A stretch of 49,950 nt of DNA from Betaproteobacteria bacterium (GTDB lineage: Bacteria > Acidobacteriota > Terriglobia > Acidiferrales > UBA7541), in the NCBI GenBank assembly GCA_903970165.1, contig CAJCHZ010000042.1, positions 1-49,950 of the forward strand, in the 5' to 3' direction. Below the pieces are notes generated by a model, which had not been told where the DNA came from, did not search any database, and was given only the letters and a program-made list of their open reading frames with translations. Of the stretch, positions 41,096 to 49,474 are shown piece by piece (within the stretch, counting starts at the first letter, position 1; each line of letters starts with the position of its first letter). Position numbers and translations under genes: made by a program.

Positions 41096-43087
41096 CTATC
41101 TCCCTGCGCAATCTCTTACGATGCTTGCAAACGATTTGGCGTCGAGGCTGGCTCCGCCCACGAGCGCGCCATCAATTTCTTCCTGGGCCATCAATCCCTG
41201 GATGTTGTCGGGCTTGACGCTGCCGCCGTAGAGAATCCGCAGTGCGGAGGCATGGGCAGTGGAAAACTTCTCGGCGGCGCTTTTACGGATAAAACTGTGA
41301 ACCGCAGAGGCAATCTCGGGCGTCGCGGTATGACCGGTGCCAATAGCCCAGACTGGCTCGTACGCTATCAGAATACGGGAGAACTCATCCGGGGTCAACG
41401 AACCGGGGCCTGCTAGAAACTGCGCAGAACAGACTTTCTCGGTCTGGCCCGCCTGGTGTTGATCCAATAACTCGCCGAGGCAAACGATGGGTGTGAGGCC
41501 CGCGGCGAGGGCAGCTTTGGTCTTTTTGAGCACGGTTTCGTCGGTCTCGCCGAAGAACTGGCGGCGCTCGGAATGGCCGATGATGACGTAACGGCAGCCG
41601 GCTTCGAGGAGCATTTGTGGGGAGATTTGGCCGGTGAAGGCGCCTTCTTTTTCCCAATAACAGTCTTGCGCACCGATGGAGATCTGGGTGTCACGAGCCG
41701 CTTCGACGGCAGAGTGGAGCGCGGTAAACGGAGGAGCGATGACGATATCGCACTGGGTGATGCCGTCAACCAGCATGCTAAACGAGGAGAAAAATACCTG
41801 CGTCTCCATTTGCGTTTTGTACATTTTCCAGTTTCCGGCAATGACGCCTCTGCGCCTGACGCTGGCCATGGCACTGGCGATTTTGTCCCTGGGCTTCTCA
41901 GACAGAGCTTCGACGCCGGGCAGCTTGGCGCCAGCGAGGAATTCAAGGGAGGCGCCGCCGCCCGTCGAGATATGGGAGATGCGCTCAGAGACGCCGGACT
42001 GGTGAACAGCGGCGACAGAGTCGCCACCGCCCACGATGGAAGTCGCGCCCATGGTCGTTGCGCTGGCGACGGCCCTGGCAACTTCGAGCGTACCTTTTGC
42101 GAAGGCGGGCATCTCAAAGACACCCATGGGGCCATTCCAGACGATAGTTTTAGCGTTGGCGATTTCCGAAGCGAAGGCGGCGACGGTTTTGGGGCCGATG
42201 TCGAGGCCCATCTGATCCGCGGGGGTGGCGGAGACGTCCACGGTGGTCGCCGGCGAGTCGGCTTTGAATTCGGGCGCGATGACGTGGTCCACGGGAATCA
42301 GAAGCTTGCGATTATTTTGCTTGGCATCGGCGAGGAGCTTACGGGCAAGATCGAGTTTATCGTCTTCGACGAGTGATTTTCCGATGGCCAAGCCCTGCGC
42401 CTTCAAGAAGGTGTACGCCATACCGCCGCCGATGAGCGTAGCGTCGGCAATCTTTAGAAGGTTTTCGACGACTTCGATTTTGTCGCTGACTTTTGCGCCG
42501 CCGAGAATGGCGACGAAGGGACGCGCGGGATTTGTGAGCGCATTACCGAGATAGGCGAGCTCTTTTTCCATGAGCAGGCCGGCGGCGCAGGTCTTCACGA
42601 AGCGCGTGATGCCGACAACAGAGGCGTGGGCGCGATGTGCCGAGCCGAACGCGTCACAGATAAAGATGCCGTCGCACAGAGCGGCGAGCTGCTTGGAGAA
42701 AGCTTCGTCGTTCCTCTCTTCTTCCGGATGGAAGCGAACATTCTCGAGAAGGAGGATGTCGCCGTCACCGAGAGTTTTGCTTTTGGATTCGGGCACCGGG
42801 CCGGCGCAGTCCGACGCGAAGCGAACGGACTTACCGATTAGAGCTTCGAGCTTCTTCGCAACGGGAAACAAAGAAAACTTTGGATCCGGACCTCCTTTCG
42901 GGCGTCCGAGATGCGAGGCCAAGATGAGTCGGCCGCCTTTTTGGATGGCGAGACGAAGCGTGGGAAGCGTTTCGCGGATGCGGGTATCGTCACTGACCGC
43001 GCCGTCTTTAAGAGGGACGTTGAAATCCACGCGGATGAAGACTCGCTTGCCGCGGAGTTCCAGATCATGGATGGTGAGTTTGTTCAT
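41096..43087 (-). CDS. pgk-tpi: Fused phosphoglycerate kinase-triosephosphate isomerase
   Basis: A 663-residue bifunctional glycolytic protein. Residues 1-~405 are a complete phosphoglycerate kinase: [61 protein letters not shown] and GGGDSVAAV (353-361). Residues ~408-663 are a complete triosephosphate isomerase: AGNWKMYK with K421, IIGHSERRQ with H505, [10 protein letters not shown] with E577 and the phosphate-binding GGS. The joint, [18 protein letters not shown], has no stop. An internal ATG at M407 could start separate isomerase but has no ribosome-binding site. A similar fusion is known in Thermotoga. ATG at 43087 starts the protein. Order gap-pgk/tpi-secG implies one transcript. Confidence 0.95.
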   Translation of the reverse strand: MNKLTIHDLELRGKRVFIRVDFNVPLKDGAVSDDTRIRETLPTLRLAIQKGGRLILASHLGRPKGGPDPKFSLFPVAKKLEALIGKSVRFASDCAGPVPESKSKTLGDGDILLLENVRFHPEEERNDEAFSKQLAALCDGIFICDAFGSAHRAHASVVGITRFVKTCAAGLLMEKELAYLGNALTNPARPFVAILGGAKVSDKIEVVENLLKIADATLIGGGMAYTFLKAQGLAIGKSLVEDDKLDLARKLLADAKQNNRKLLIPVDHVIAPEFKADSPATTVDVSATPADQMGLDIGPKTVAAFASEIANAKTIVWNGPMGVFEMPAFAKGTLEVARAVASATTMGATSIVGGGDSVAAVHQSGVSERISHISTGGGASLEFLAGAKLPGVEALSEKPRDKIASAMASVRRRGVIAGNWKMYKTQMETQVFFSSFSMLVDGITQCDIVIAPPFTALHSAVEAARDTQISIGAQDCYWEKEGAFTGQISPQMLLEAGCRYVIIGHSERRQFFGETDETVLKKTKAALAAGLTPIVCLGELLDQHQAGQTEKVCSAQFLAGPGSLTPDEFSRILIAYEPVWAIGTGHTATPEIASAVHSFIRKSAAEKFSTAHASALRILYGGSVKPDNIQGLMAQEEIDGALVGGASLDAKSFASIVRDCAGR

Positions 43088-43110
43088 GACTTTCGATATT
43101 ACAGGAAAAA

Positions 43111-43136
43111 GAAAGGGGGCGGGGTAAACCCGCCCC
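43111..43136 (-). terminator. Hairpin between gap and pgk-tpi
   Basis: Perfect eight-base arms GGGGCGGG and CCCGCCCC (43116-43123 and 43129-43136) with a five-base loop lie four bases after the gapA stop, followed on the minus strand by CTTTCTTTTTC. It could partly terminate transcription after gapA, lowering pgk-tpi output, or protect the gapA 3' end. The same kind of GGCGGGTAAACCCGCC element is common as a REP in this type of genome. Confidence 0.6.
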
Positions 43137-43140
43137 TAGA

Positions 43141-44145
43141 CTAGAATTTTGCGGCCATGAATTTGATTAAGTCGCGGCAGCGGCAGGAATAGCCCCACTC
43201 GTTGTCGTACCAGGCCAAAACTTTGACGCAACGATCGCCGACGACCTTGGTATAGCCGGAATCGACGATGGAAGAGTGTGAGTTGCCTTTGAAATCGGAG
43301 GAGACGAGTTCCTCTTCCGTGTAGCCAAGAATGCCCTTCATGGGGCCGTGAGCCGCGGCTTTGAGGGCGGCGTTGACGGATTCGACGGTAGCGGGTTTGT
43401 CCACGAACACGGTGACGTCAACGACGCTGACGTTGGGCGTGGGCACGCGCATCGCGTAGCCATCCAGCTTGCCCTTTAACTCCGGAATTACCAGATGGAG
43501 CGCCTTGGCTGCGCCAGTCGAACTGGGAATCATGTTGATCGCAGCCGCGCGGGCGCGCCGGAGATCCTTGTGTGGCAAGTCGAGGAGCTTTTGGTCGTTG
43601 GTGTAGGAGTGAATGGTGGTCATGGTGCCGCTGTGAATGCCGAACGTGTCTTGGAGGACTTTTGCGACGGGGGCGAGGCAATTGGTGGTGCAGGACGCAT
43701 TGGAAACGATGTGATGCTTCGAGGAGTCGTACGTTTTGTCGTTGACGCCGAGAACGAGGGTGGCGTCGGGACCGTCGGCGGGCGCGGAGATGATGACCTT
43801 CTTGACTGAGCCGCGGAGATGCTTTTTGGCGTCGGCGCCCTTGGTGAAGAGACCGGTGGATTCGATGACAATGTCCGCGCCAACGCTGGCCCAGTCGAGT
43901 TCGGAGGGATCCTTCACCTTGAAGACCTTGAAGGGCTTGCCCTCGACGGAGATCGTGTCGTCGGTGTGAGTGATGTGATGGTGCAGGTTGCCGAGGATGG
44001 AATCGTACTTGAGCAGATGGGCCAGGGTACTCGCATCGGTGACGTCATTGACCGCGACAAATTGGATGTCCTTGTCCTCGAGCGCAGTGCGCATGATGTT
44101 GCGACCGATGCGGCCGAAGCCGTTGATTCCGACCTTGATGGGCAT
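43141..44145 (-). CDS. gapA: Glyceraldehyde-3-phosphate dehydrogenase
   Basis: A 334-residue NAD-type GAPDH, the usual length. It begins with the Rossmann motif IKVGINGFGRIGRN. The catalytic cysteine is in SNASCTTNCLAP, followed by the conserved TIHSYTNDQ histidine, GAAKAL, and MRVPTPNVSVVD. The C-terminal WYDNEWGYSCR closes the domain. It catalyses conversion of glyceraldehyde-3-phosphate to 1,3-bisphosphoglycerate in the cytoplasm, feeding the fused PGK/TIM encoded downstream. ATG at 44145 follows GGAGG at five-base spacing. A GC-rich hairpin follows the stop and may modulate the downstream genes. No cofactor-switch residues were examined, so NADP use is not excluded. Confidence 0.96.
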   Translation of the reverse strand: MPIKVGINGFGRIGRNIMRTALEDKDIQFVAVNDVTDASTLAHLLKYDSILGNLHHHITHTDDTISVEGKPFKVFKVKDPSELDWASVGADIVIESTGLFTKGADAKKHLRGSVKKVIISAPADGPDATLVLGVNDKTYDSSKHHIVSNASCTTNCLAPVAKVLQDTFGIHSGTMTTIHSYTNDQKLLDLPHKDLRRARAAAINMIPSSTGAAKALHLVIPELKGKLDGYAMRVPTPNVSVVDVTVFVDKPATVESVNAALKAAAHGPMKGILGYTEEELVSSDFKGNSHSSIVDSGYTKVVGDRCVKVLAWYDNEWGYSCRCRDLIKFMAAKF

Positions 44146-44272
44146 TACTTCCTCCGTTGGGATGTGTGGAACTGCGGCGAGCTCTCTGGGAGAATCAGCC
44201 GCAAAGCCGAACCCAAAATGCTATGGGGTGCATGAAGAAAAGTCAACGCGTTGAAAAAAACAAAAATTATGA

Positions 44273-44487
44273 CTAGAGATGGGAAATCAATTCATCCATG
44301 CTAATCCCTGCATCACTAAGAATGCTCGTTAGAGTGCCCCGAGCGGGTTCTTTGTGCAATGGAACGGTAACGGGCAGGCGTTGAGGATTTGTTTCGTTGC
44401 GCAGGCGAACATGGCTCCCGTTTTGCCGACCGTATAACCACCATATTCGTCGTCTCGTTCGAGAAATACCTTGCAATCGAGGCGTTC
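44273..44487 (-). pseudogene. Relic of a hicB-hicA toxin-antitoxin module (internal deletion)
   Basis: Two frames on the minus strand each encode a piece of a HicBA-type module. From 44487 down to about 44431, one frame gives ERLDCKVFLERDDEYGGYTV, typical of the HicB N-terminus (its own start codon is not visible and an in-frame TGA lies two codons upstream). From about 44436 down to the TAG at 44273, another frame gives YGRQNGSHVRLRNE and GTLTSILSDAGISMDEL, the C-terminal two thirds of HicA (mRNA interferase fold, dsRBD-like, with the GSH motif's histidine). The two pieces meet at TATACGGTCGGC, so sequence between HicB residue ~20 and HicA residue ~25 has been deleted. A small open frame across the joint could make an artificial 67-residue protein, but normal function is unlikely. 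Confidence 0.75.
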
Positions 44488-44555
44488 ATTTTTTCAGTTT
44501 ACTGACAACCACGCGGCCAAGCCAAGAATAACACTCTCCTAACGACGCTTGGAAT

Positions 44556-45470
44556 CTATTGCGGGTATTGCTTGACGTTGGTTACGCGGTCGCCGCTAAA
44601 GCGGACGAAGACCGTTTTTGAAGGCGGCTGGCCGTAAATCCAGTCTTCGATGTCGTTGCCTTCCTGATCGCGTTCGCGGATTTTATGGTCCGGCTTGCCG
44701 ATGGCGGCAATTACCTGCTCGCGGTCCATGCCCACGATGGGCCGGCGTTCCTGAATGGCTTTCCTCATTTCCGGAGGAAGCGTATCCACCCACTGAACGG
44801 AAGCAGAACGCTGGCGTGAAAAGTCGAGTATGGAAGAGAGCAATTGCTTTAGGTCGTTCGGAGTCAAATCGGGAATGGGTTTGCTGAAATCGAGGTAGAT
44901 GGTGCTGCCCGCGCCGGGCTGCAAGCCTGCGGGACCGGTCTCCTGCTGTTCCGAAGTCGACGAAACCGTTGGAATCCCGCCCATTTCCACGTGAATGCGG
45001 TCACGGAGGCGTGTTTTGCCGCGACCGCCGCCGTTCAGGTCCACAACAATCTGATGATCGCGAAAGTCGAGCTTGGTGATCTGAACCTTGTCGCCGCTAT
45101 TGACTGCGGCGCCGTGGGTCGCGAGGGCACGCTCGATCAACTCGGTGTTGAGCGGCTTGCCGACATAGACGATTAGGCCTTCTTTACCCGCCGGGAGCGA
45201 CTTGATGGCTTTGGCAAACTCGCCGGAAACAAATCGAATCAGCTCAAGTTTTGAGGACTCCTGAAGCGTCGCCGCTTTTGGCTTGGCTGGCGTCTGAGAA
45301 TCGCCCTGCCCATCGAGCGCTTCGGGAACCTCTTCAGGAAACAGTGATATTTCCTCCCCGGAGGGAAACACAGGAGCGGGCTGGACGGGCGGACGGAGAC
45401 TGTTGATGCGCGGCACGTCCGCGTCAATAAACAGGAAGACCGTCAAAGTGAGAATCAGACGAATAGGCAT
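44556..45470 (-). CDS. Exported protein with BamE/SmpA-like C-terminal domain
   Basis: A 304-residue protein with an N-terminal hydrophobic signal (LILTLTVFLFID) and a Pro-rich stretch, a middle domain (about 85-200) and a C-terminal domain of about 70 residues with VGMDREQVIAAIGKPDHKIR, EDWIYGQPPSKTVFVRF and GDRV, the beta-alpha pattern of SmpA/OmlA/BamE lipoprotein domains. Such domains often act in outer-membrane assembly. No lipobox is seen. ATG at 45470 lies in AGGCATATAG on the plus strand. It lies beside a hicBA relic and a GHMP kinase and I see no operon link. The assignment of the C-terminal fold is by pattern only. Confidence 0.7.
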   Translation of the reverse strand: MPIRLILTLTVFLFIDADVPRINSLRPPVQPAPVFPSGEEISLFPEEVPEALDGQGDSQTPAKPKAATLQESSKLELIRFVSGEFAKAIKSLPAGKEGLIVYVGKPLNTELIERALATHGAAVNSGDKVQITKLDFRDHQIVVDLNGGGRGKTRLRDRIHVEMGGIPTVSSTSEQQETGPAGLQPGAGSTIYLDFSKPIPDLTPNDLKQLLSSILDFSRQRSASVQWVDTLPPEMRKAIQERRPIVGMDREQVIAAIGKPDHKIRERDQEGNDIEDWIYGQPPSKTVFVRFSGDRVTNVKQYPQ

Positions 45471-45595
45471 ATAGATGATGCCGGAGCGTCAACTCCAGCG
45501 CCCCTATTCTATTACGAAATGGGCCTCGGGAGACTAGGATGCAAAAAACGGGAAGGGGGGCTGTATGCGACTCGGGCTATGGGGCTATCGAAAAG

Positions 45596-46606
45596 CTACC
45601 GGGAGATTACCTGGACACCTTGACGATCAATCGTTACCGGAAGCACTTCTCCTCCTGACTCGGCAATTGCTGCTTCGACGCGGCGACGGGCATCCGGCTC
45701 GATTAACATGACGACGCAGCCGCCACCACCGGCACCGCATACCTTGCCGGCAAGGGCGCCGTTACGACGCGCGCCTTCGATGACGCTGTCTATCGTCTTG
45801 GTGGAGATCGTCGGGAGGTTGCGCTTGCGGAACGACCATTCTTCGCGCATGAGGCGGCCAGCTTCGTGCCAATCCGGCTTTTCCAGGGCGAAGCGCATTT
45901 TTTGAGCGACATCGGAGATTCGCTCGAGGCTGTTTTGTACGGCGCGCTTGCCGCCGATTTGCGCTTTGAAAACTTCCCAATTGTTGATGCCGTGCTGCCG
46001 CGGTTTTCCGGTGTAGCAGACCAGGAGGCGGCGTTCGAGTTCGTCCAGACTGACGCGCAGCTCGACGCGGTGTTCGCCTCCGGGCGGGAGTTCGATGGCC
46101 GCTGCTCCTCCGAATGCGGGGGGATAGTGATCCTGGGTGCCTGTTGGGACGTTAATCACAATGGCTTCCGCGTCGCGACTGATGTGAATCCAATCCACCT
46201 TGCTCTTCCCTGCTCCGGTGTAACGGTCGAGCGCGGCACAGATGGCAACGGCCATAGCGCTCGATCCCCCGATGCCTGCGCCGTTGGGAGCTTCCGAATC
46301 TGTTGTGAGTGTGAACCCGCCCTGCGGCTGAAAGAATTTGACGATTTCCGCTAGCAGCGGCAAGCGGTAGCGTTTGGTTTTCACGAGTGCGGAAAAGGAG
46401 GCGAAACTTTCTTCGCGTTTTGTATCGCGGGAGACCAGCTTGATGCGTTCATCCCAGGGCGCGTGCGTTTGCAGAATGCAGGAAGCGTAGCGGGAGATTG
46501 CCGCATTCAAAGTGACAGAGCCTGGATGGAAGAGATAAAGAGGCCAGATGTCAAGCGTGCTTCCGGCAAAATCAACCCGCGTAGGGGCTTTGGATTCAAT
46601 GATCAT
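45596..46606 (-). CDS. GHMP-family sugar kinase
   Basis: A 336-residue GHMP kinase, related to D-glycero-D-manno-heptose 7-phosphate kinases and fucokinase-like enzymes. N-terminal APTRVDFAGSTLDIWPLY binds substrate; the P-loop-like GHMP motif PNGAGIGGSSAMAVA (about 108-122) binds ATP; the C-terminal KVCGAGGGGCVVML is the third conserved motif. Substrate cannot be named; LPS heptose precursor or a related sugar is most likely. ATG at 46606 (MIIESKAPTR) is chosen over an upstream in-frame start at 46675 because the family begins here, but its ribosome-binding site is weak. It stands alone in minus orientation among housekeeping genes. Confidence 0.85.
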   Translation of the reverse strand: MIIESKAPTRVDFAGSTLDIWPLYLFHPGSVTLNAAISRYASCILQTHAPWDERIKLVSRDTKREESFASFSALVKTKRYRLPLLAEIVKFFQPQGGFTLTTDSEAPNGAGIGGSSAMAVAICAALDRYTGAGKSKVDWIHISRDAEAIVINVPTGTQDHYPPAFGGAAAIELPPGGEHRVELRVSLDELERRLLVCYTGKPRQHGINNWEVFKAQIGGKRAVQNSLERISDVAQKMRFALEKPDWHEAGRLMREEWSFRKRNLPTISTKTIDSVIEGARRNGALAGKVCGAGGGGCVVMLIEPDARRRVEAAIAESGGEVLPVTIDRQGVQVISR

Positions 46607-46773
46607 GAGAGCCTGCGATGTGGATTTGGAGTGTCGCCGCCGAGACAGTTTGCAGGAATCAGGTGGCAAGCTCAAGCGAAGTTAGTGGGACTCGAGCAAT
46701 CTGACAGCGGATGCGTGGCAGAGCGCTGCTTCCTGGAGAAGCTAACCTAGTCCGCGGGCTGTGACATGGGCTA

Positions 46774-47163
46774 TTATCCGCCAGGCGCTTTCTTAAGACC
46801 ACGGCTGGAAATAGAAATCGAATTGCCGGCAGGATCCCTGGCGTTGCAAAATTCAAATCCTTCCACTTGGTGAATGACGCCAAGCTTCATGCCCTGCTTC
46901 TCTTTAGCTTCCTTAAACGCCTTGACATCAATAACGCCAAAAACAATTTTGATGGCCGCGCCGCTTTTCTGCGCGACACTTGCCCTGTGCAGGGCAATCG
47001 TGCATCCCGGTGTGTCACCGGCCAATTCCAGCCAGCCATCACTGGCGCCGGGAAGCGGATGCATGGCGAAAAGCTTCTGATAGAACGCCGCAACCTTGGG
47101 AATGTCCCTGACGTAGAGAATGATACGGGCGATTGGCGGTGAATTTGCCGGAAGAATTTCCAT
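46774..47163 (-). CDS. VOC (glyoxalase/dioxygenase fold) family protein
   Basis: A 129-residue protein with the vicinal-oxygen-chelate fold: IILYVRDIPKVAAFYQKLF at the N-terminus, then GWLELAG, the middle IKIVFGVIDVKAFKEAKEK, and C-terminal EGFEFCNARDPAGNSISI. These are two beta-alpha-beta-beta-beta modules. Metal-ligand positions (an acidic residue in the last strand, histidines elsewhere) are only partly obvious, so enzymatic activity is uncertain. Many such proteins are antibiotic- or aldehyde-detoxifying or unknown. ATG at 47163. It ends 167 bases from the GHMP kinase start and starts 33 bases from the tdk stop codon. Confidence 0.85.
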   Translation of the reverse strand: MEILPANSPPIARIILYVRDIPKVAAFYQKLFAMHPLPGASDGWLELAGDTPGCTIALHRASVAQKSGAAIKIVFGVIDVKAFKEAKEKQGMKLGVIHQVEGFEFCNARDPAGNSISISSRGLKKAPGG

Positions 47164-47196
47164 GTTGTGAAATGTTTCGGGAATTAGGGTTGCGGA

Positions 47197-47838
47197 CTAG
47201 TTGCCTAAGCCACCTGTGCTTGCGGCGCGGTTACGGATCATCAGGTGCGGCCCGCCATCTTTTTTCTCCTGCGCGAGGGCTGGATTGGGCTCAAAGCATC
47301 GGCGACAGCGGGCTTCGTACATCCCACCCGCTCCCACGACGATGAGCTCTTCGCTTTCCACAAGCCGCTGCGTGTGTACCGCGGGATTCCCGCAGCGCAT
47401 GCAGATGGCGAGCAGTTTGGTGATTTCTTCCGCGATGGCCAACAGTCGCGGCATGGGCTCGAACGGGCGTCCACGGTAGTCAGTGTCCAGGCCGGCGACG
47501 ATAACGCGCTTGCCGAGATTGGCCAACCTGGTGCAAACATCCACGATCTCATCGCCCAGAAATTGAGCTTCATCAATGCCGACGACTTCCGTACGAGGGG
47601 AAAGCTTCTCCATAATTTCGTAGGCTTTGCTGACGTTGTCTGAAGTTATGCCCAGACCTGAGTGCGAGACGATTTCGTTGGCGGCATAGCGCTCGTCAAT
47701 CGCGGGCTTGAAAATCTGCACACGCTGGCGCGCAATTTCCGCGCGGCGCAGGCGGCGGATAAGTTCCTCGCTCTTGCCGGAAAACATTGGGCCGACCACG
47801 ACTTCAATCCAGCCCATGTTGCCTTTGACGATGTCCAC
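47197..47838 (-). CDS. tdk: Thymidine kinase (TK1-like)
   Basis: A 213-residue type II thymidine kinase, phosphorylating thymidine in the pyrimidine salvage route. The P-loop is GPMFSGKSEELIRRLRR (near 17-33), the Mg/switch motif DEAQF is at about 90, and the lasso loop contains GGMYEARCRRCF. Four cysteines in two CxxC pairs (CMRC about 146-149 and CRRC about 178-181) form the structural zinc site. The start is GTG at 47838, after GGAGAG on the minus strand; the length is normal. It is 48 bases from the yjjX stop, and the two may be cotranscribed. No pathway partner is adjacent. Confidence 0.95.
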   Translation of the reverse strand: MDIVKGNMGWIEVVVGPMFSGKSEELIRRLRRAEIARQRVQIFKPAIDERYAANEIVSHSGLGITSDNVSKAYEIMEKLSPRTEVVGIDEAQFLGDEIVDVCTRLANLGKRVIVAGLDTDYRGRPFEPMPRLLAIAEEITKLLAICMRCGNPAVHTQRLVESEELIVVGAGGMYEARCRRCFEPNPALAQEKKDGGPHLMIRNRAASTGGLGN

Positions 47839-47885
47839 GCTTCTCTCCTGACGACGCTCACGGGGCAGCCATGCCCGCGGAAAAT

Positions 47886-48482
47886 CTAAATGGCGGCCTT
47901 CGCCGATCTGCCGTACATCTTTGCATTATAAAACGGGGCGAACGCCGAGATGAGGGCAACGCGAAATGACTCGTCTCGCTGAATCAAATCCCTCGAGAGA
48001 ACTCCCCAAGCCCCTTGGCCATCGCGAATGCCGACGGCACCGGCAAACTTATCGATGGCGTCCGATAACTCGAATCCCCGCTCGAGAACTTCGTGAGCGA
48101 GCTCTTCTGGAAGTTCGATGCCGCCCGAGCGACCGTAGTGACCGCGCGTGCCGTCGCTCACATAGGCCCAGCTCTCCAAGAAAACGCGGCGGCTTCTTTC
48201 ATCCTGCAAAACTTCGAGGCCACCTTCGAGGCCGATGAAGTAGCGCCACGATTTGCGATCCTCGCGGGCAAGTTGCACAAGCCGTTCAGCGCGTTGCCGC
48301 GCTCCGCGCATTAATTCCTCGCACGAGGTAGGCGTGGAACTGACGCCACTTTCGACTTCGACGCCGACGACTTCAAAATCCGCGTCCGGAACAAGTTTTG
48401 AGGCGAACCCGGTAAGAGCTTCGGTAACAGCCCGGAGCTTGGGCTTGCGAGTGCTTCCGACCGCAACGGTGATCTTCTTCAT
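47886..48482 (-). CDS. yjjX: YjjX-type inosine/xanthosine triphosphatase (DUF84)
   Basis: A 198-residue enzyme of the DUF84/YjjX family, removing non-canonical ITP/XTP to protect nucleic acids. Signature features are AVGSTRKPKLRAVTEAL at the start, VSSTPTSCEELMRGARQRA, FIGLEGGLEV and the C-terminal GAVGIRDGQGAWGVLSRD, close to the family's end. ATG at 48482 is selected because it begins the conserved first strand; an in-frame ATG at 48545 adds 21 residues without family match. No strong ribosome-binding site is visible at either. It lies upstream of tdk in the same orientation. Confidence 0.9.
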   Translation of the reverse strand: MKKITVAVGSTRKPKLRAVTEALTGFASKLVPDADFEVVGVEVESGVSSTPTSCEELMRGARQRAERLVQLAREDRKSWRYFIGLEGGLEVLQDERSRRVFLESWAYVSDGTRGHYGRSGGIELPEELAHEVLERGFELSDAIDKFAGAVGIRDGQGAWGVLSRDLIQRDESFRVALISAFAPFYNAKMYGRSAKAAI

Positions 48483-48653
48483 GAGGGCTGCAAACGGATG
48501 CGCTGATTCTACCGGGAATGGGATAGGAATTTCACGCGGAAACATTTGCCTGAGGAAAACTCTATGGCGGACGGCCAGCCGGCCTCGGATGCCCGGTCAA
48601 ATAGCTGTTGGAGTGGAGACCTTACAGAACGTTTTACGGAACGTTGTGGAGTC

Positions 48654-48682
48654 TTGACTCCGGCGAGCCATCGTCATAGGTT
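48654..48682 (+). promoter_or_regulatory. Possible promoter of the RbsD/FucU-like gene
   Basis: TTGACT (48654-48659) and TAGGTT (48677-48682) with a 17-base spacer fall about 105 bases before the ATG at 48788. The -10 is weak. The gap 48483-48787 contains no gene I can support. Two similar short strings (AGAACGTT and GGAACGTT at about 48627-48645) are present nearby. Confidence 0.35.
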
Positions 48683-48787
48683 GGGAGCGTTTCGACTGGC
48701 TGAAACGATTCATATTGGTTGTTATTTGGATTCCCTCGACAAGCACGAGTTCTTCAAGCTCCTGATTTTCAAGTAGGAGAAAAAATC

Positions 48788-49375
48788 ATGAAAAAACCTA
48801 TATTGCGATTGTTTTGTGCGGCTGGGGCCCTGGTGCTTTTCGGGGCCGCTCTGCTCCGCCCCGCTTCTCCCACACCGCCATCGGCTGACTGGCAGACGAC
48901 CCTTCACCAGCGGCTGCCGGTCTTCGGTCACAGAAACTGGATCGTCGTCAGTGATTCCGCTTTTCCGGCTTACTCACAAAGCAGCATTGAGACCATTGCC
49001 GTGAACCAGGACTTGCTCTCCGTGCTGAAATATGTGGCAAAGGCCATTTCCTCGTCTCAGCACGTCCGAGCTACCCCCTTCGTCGATCAAGAGCTTCAAT
49101 TTGTGCCCGAAGAGAATTATCCGGGGGTCGTCCAGTTGCGCCAGGAAATCGCTTACACCTTTGGGACCACCACCTTGACGAGCATTCCCCATGCTGACCT
49201 CATTAGCAAAATTGACGACGCCGGAAAGACCTTTCGGGTCCTGTTCATAAAAACCAACACAACGATCCCCTATACTTCCGTTTTCATTCGTTTGGATTGC
49301 GGCTACTTGAGCGATGATGTCGAGCGCGAGATCAGAAACTCGATGCCGACAGCAAAAAGTGAACGATTGCCGTAA
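48788..49375 (+). CDS. Exported RbsD/FucU-like protein
   Basis: A 195-residue protein with a signal peptide (ILRLFCAAGALVLFGAALL, cleavage near residue 24). After it, VFGHRNWIVVSDSAFPAYS resembles the GHGDEIVIADANFP opening of RbsD/FucU mutarotases (pyranose anomer interconversion), where the histidine and aspartate are catalytic or sugar-binding, and SVLKYVAKAI and HVRATPFVDQELQF match later helices and strands. Cytoplasmic family members lack a signal, so this exported form is unusual. ATG at 48788 has AGGAG eight bases upstream. The C-terminal third (VIKTNTTIPYTSVFIRLDCGY) matches the final strands. Assignment is by motif only; a periplasmic sugar-binding or mutarotase role is a guess. Confidence 0.6.
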   Translation: MKKPILRLFCAAGALVLFGAALLRPASPTPPSADWQTTLHQRLPVFGHRNWIVVSDSAFPAYSQSSIETIAVNQDLLSVLKYVAKAISSSQHVRATPFVDQELQFVPEENYPGVVQLRQEIAYTFGTTTLTSIPHADLISKIDDAGKTFRVLFIKTNTTIPYTSVFIRLDCGYLSDDVEREIRNSMPTAKSERLP

Positions 49376-49474
49376 GACGCCGAAATGTTAGTTTGACTGG
49401 ACTTTACCATTTAAAACGTTTTATATTGCCTTTCACTAACGATTCGGATGTGCCCTTCCCTTCAGGAGGCTCAT

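Noticed and set aside
41573..42376. 267-codon plus-strand frame antisense to pgk-tpi
   Set aside because: The minus strand encodes unmistakable PGK and TIM motifs.
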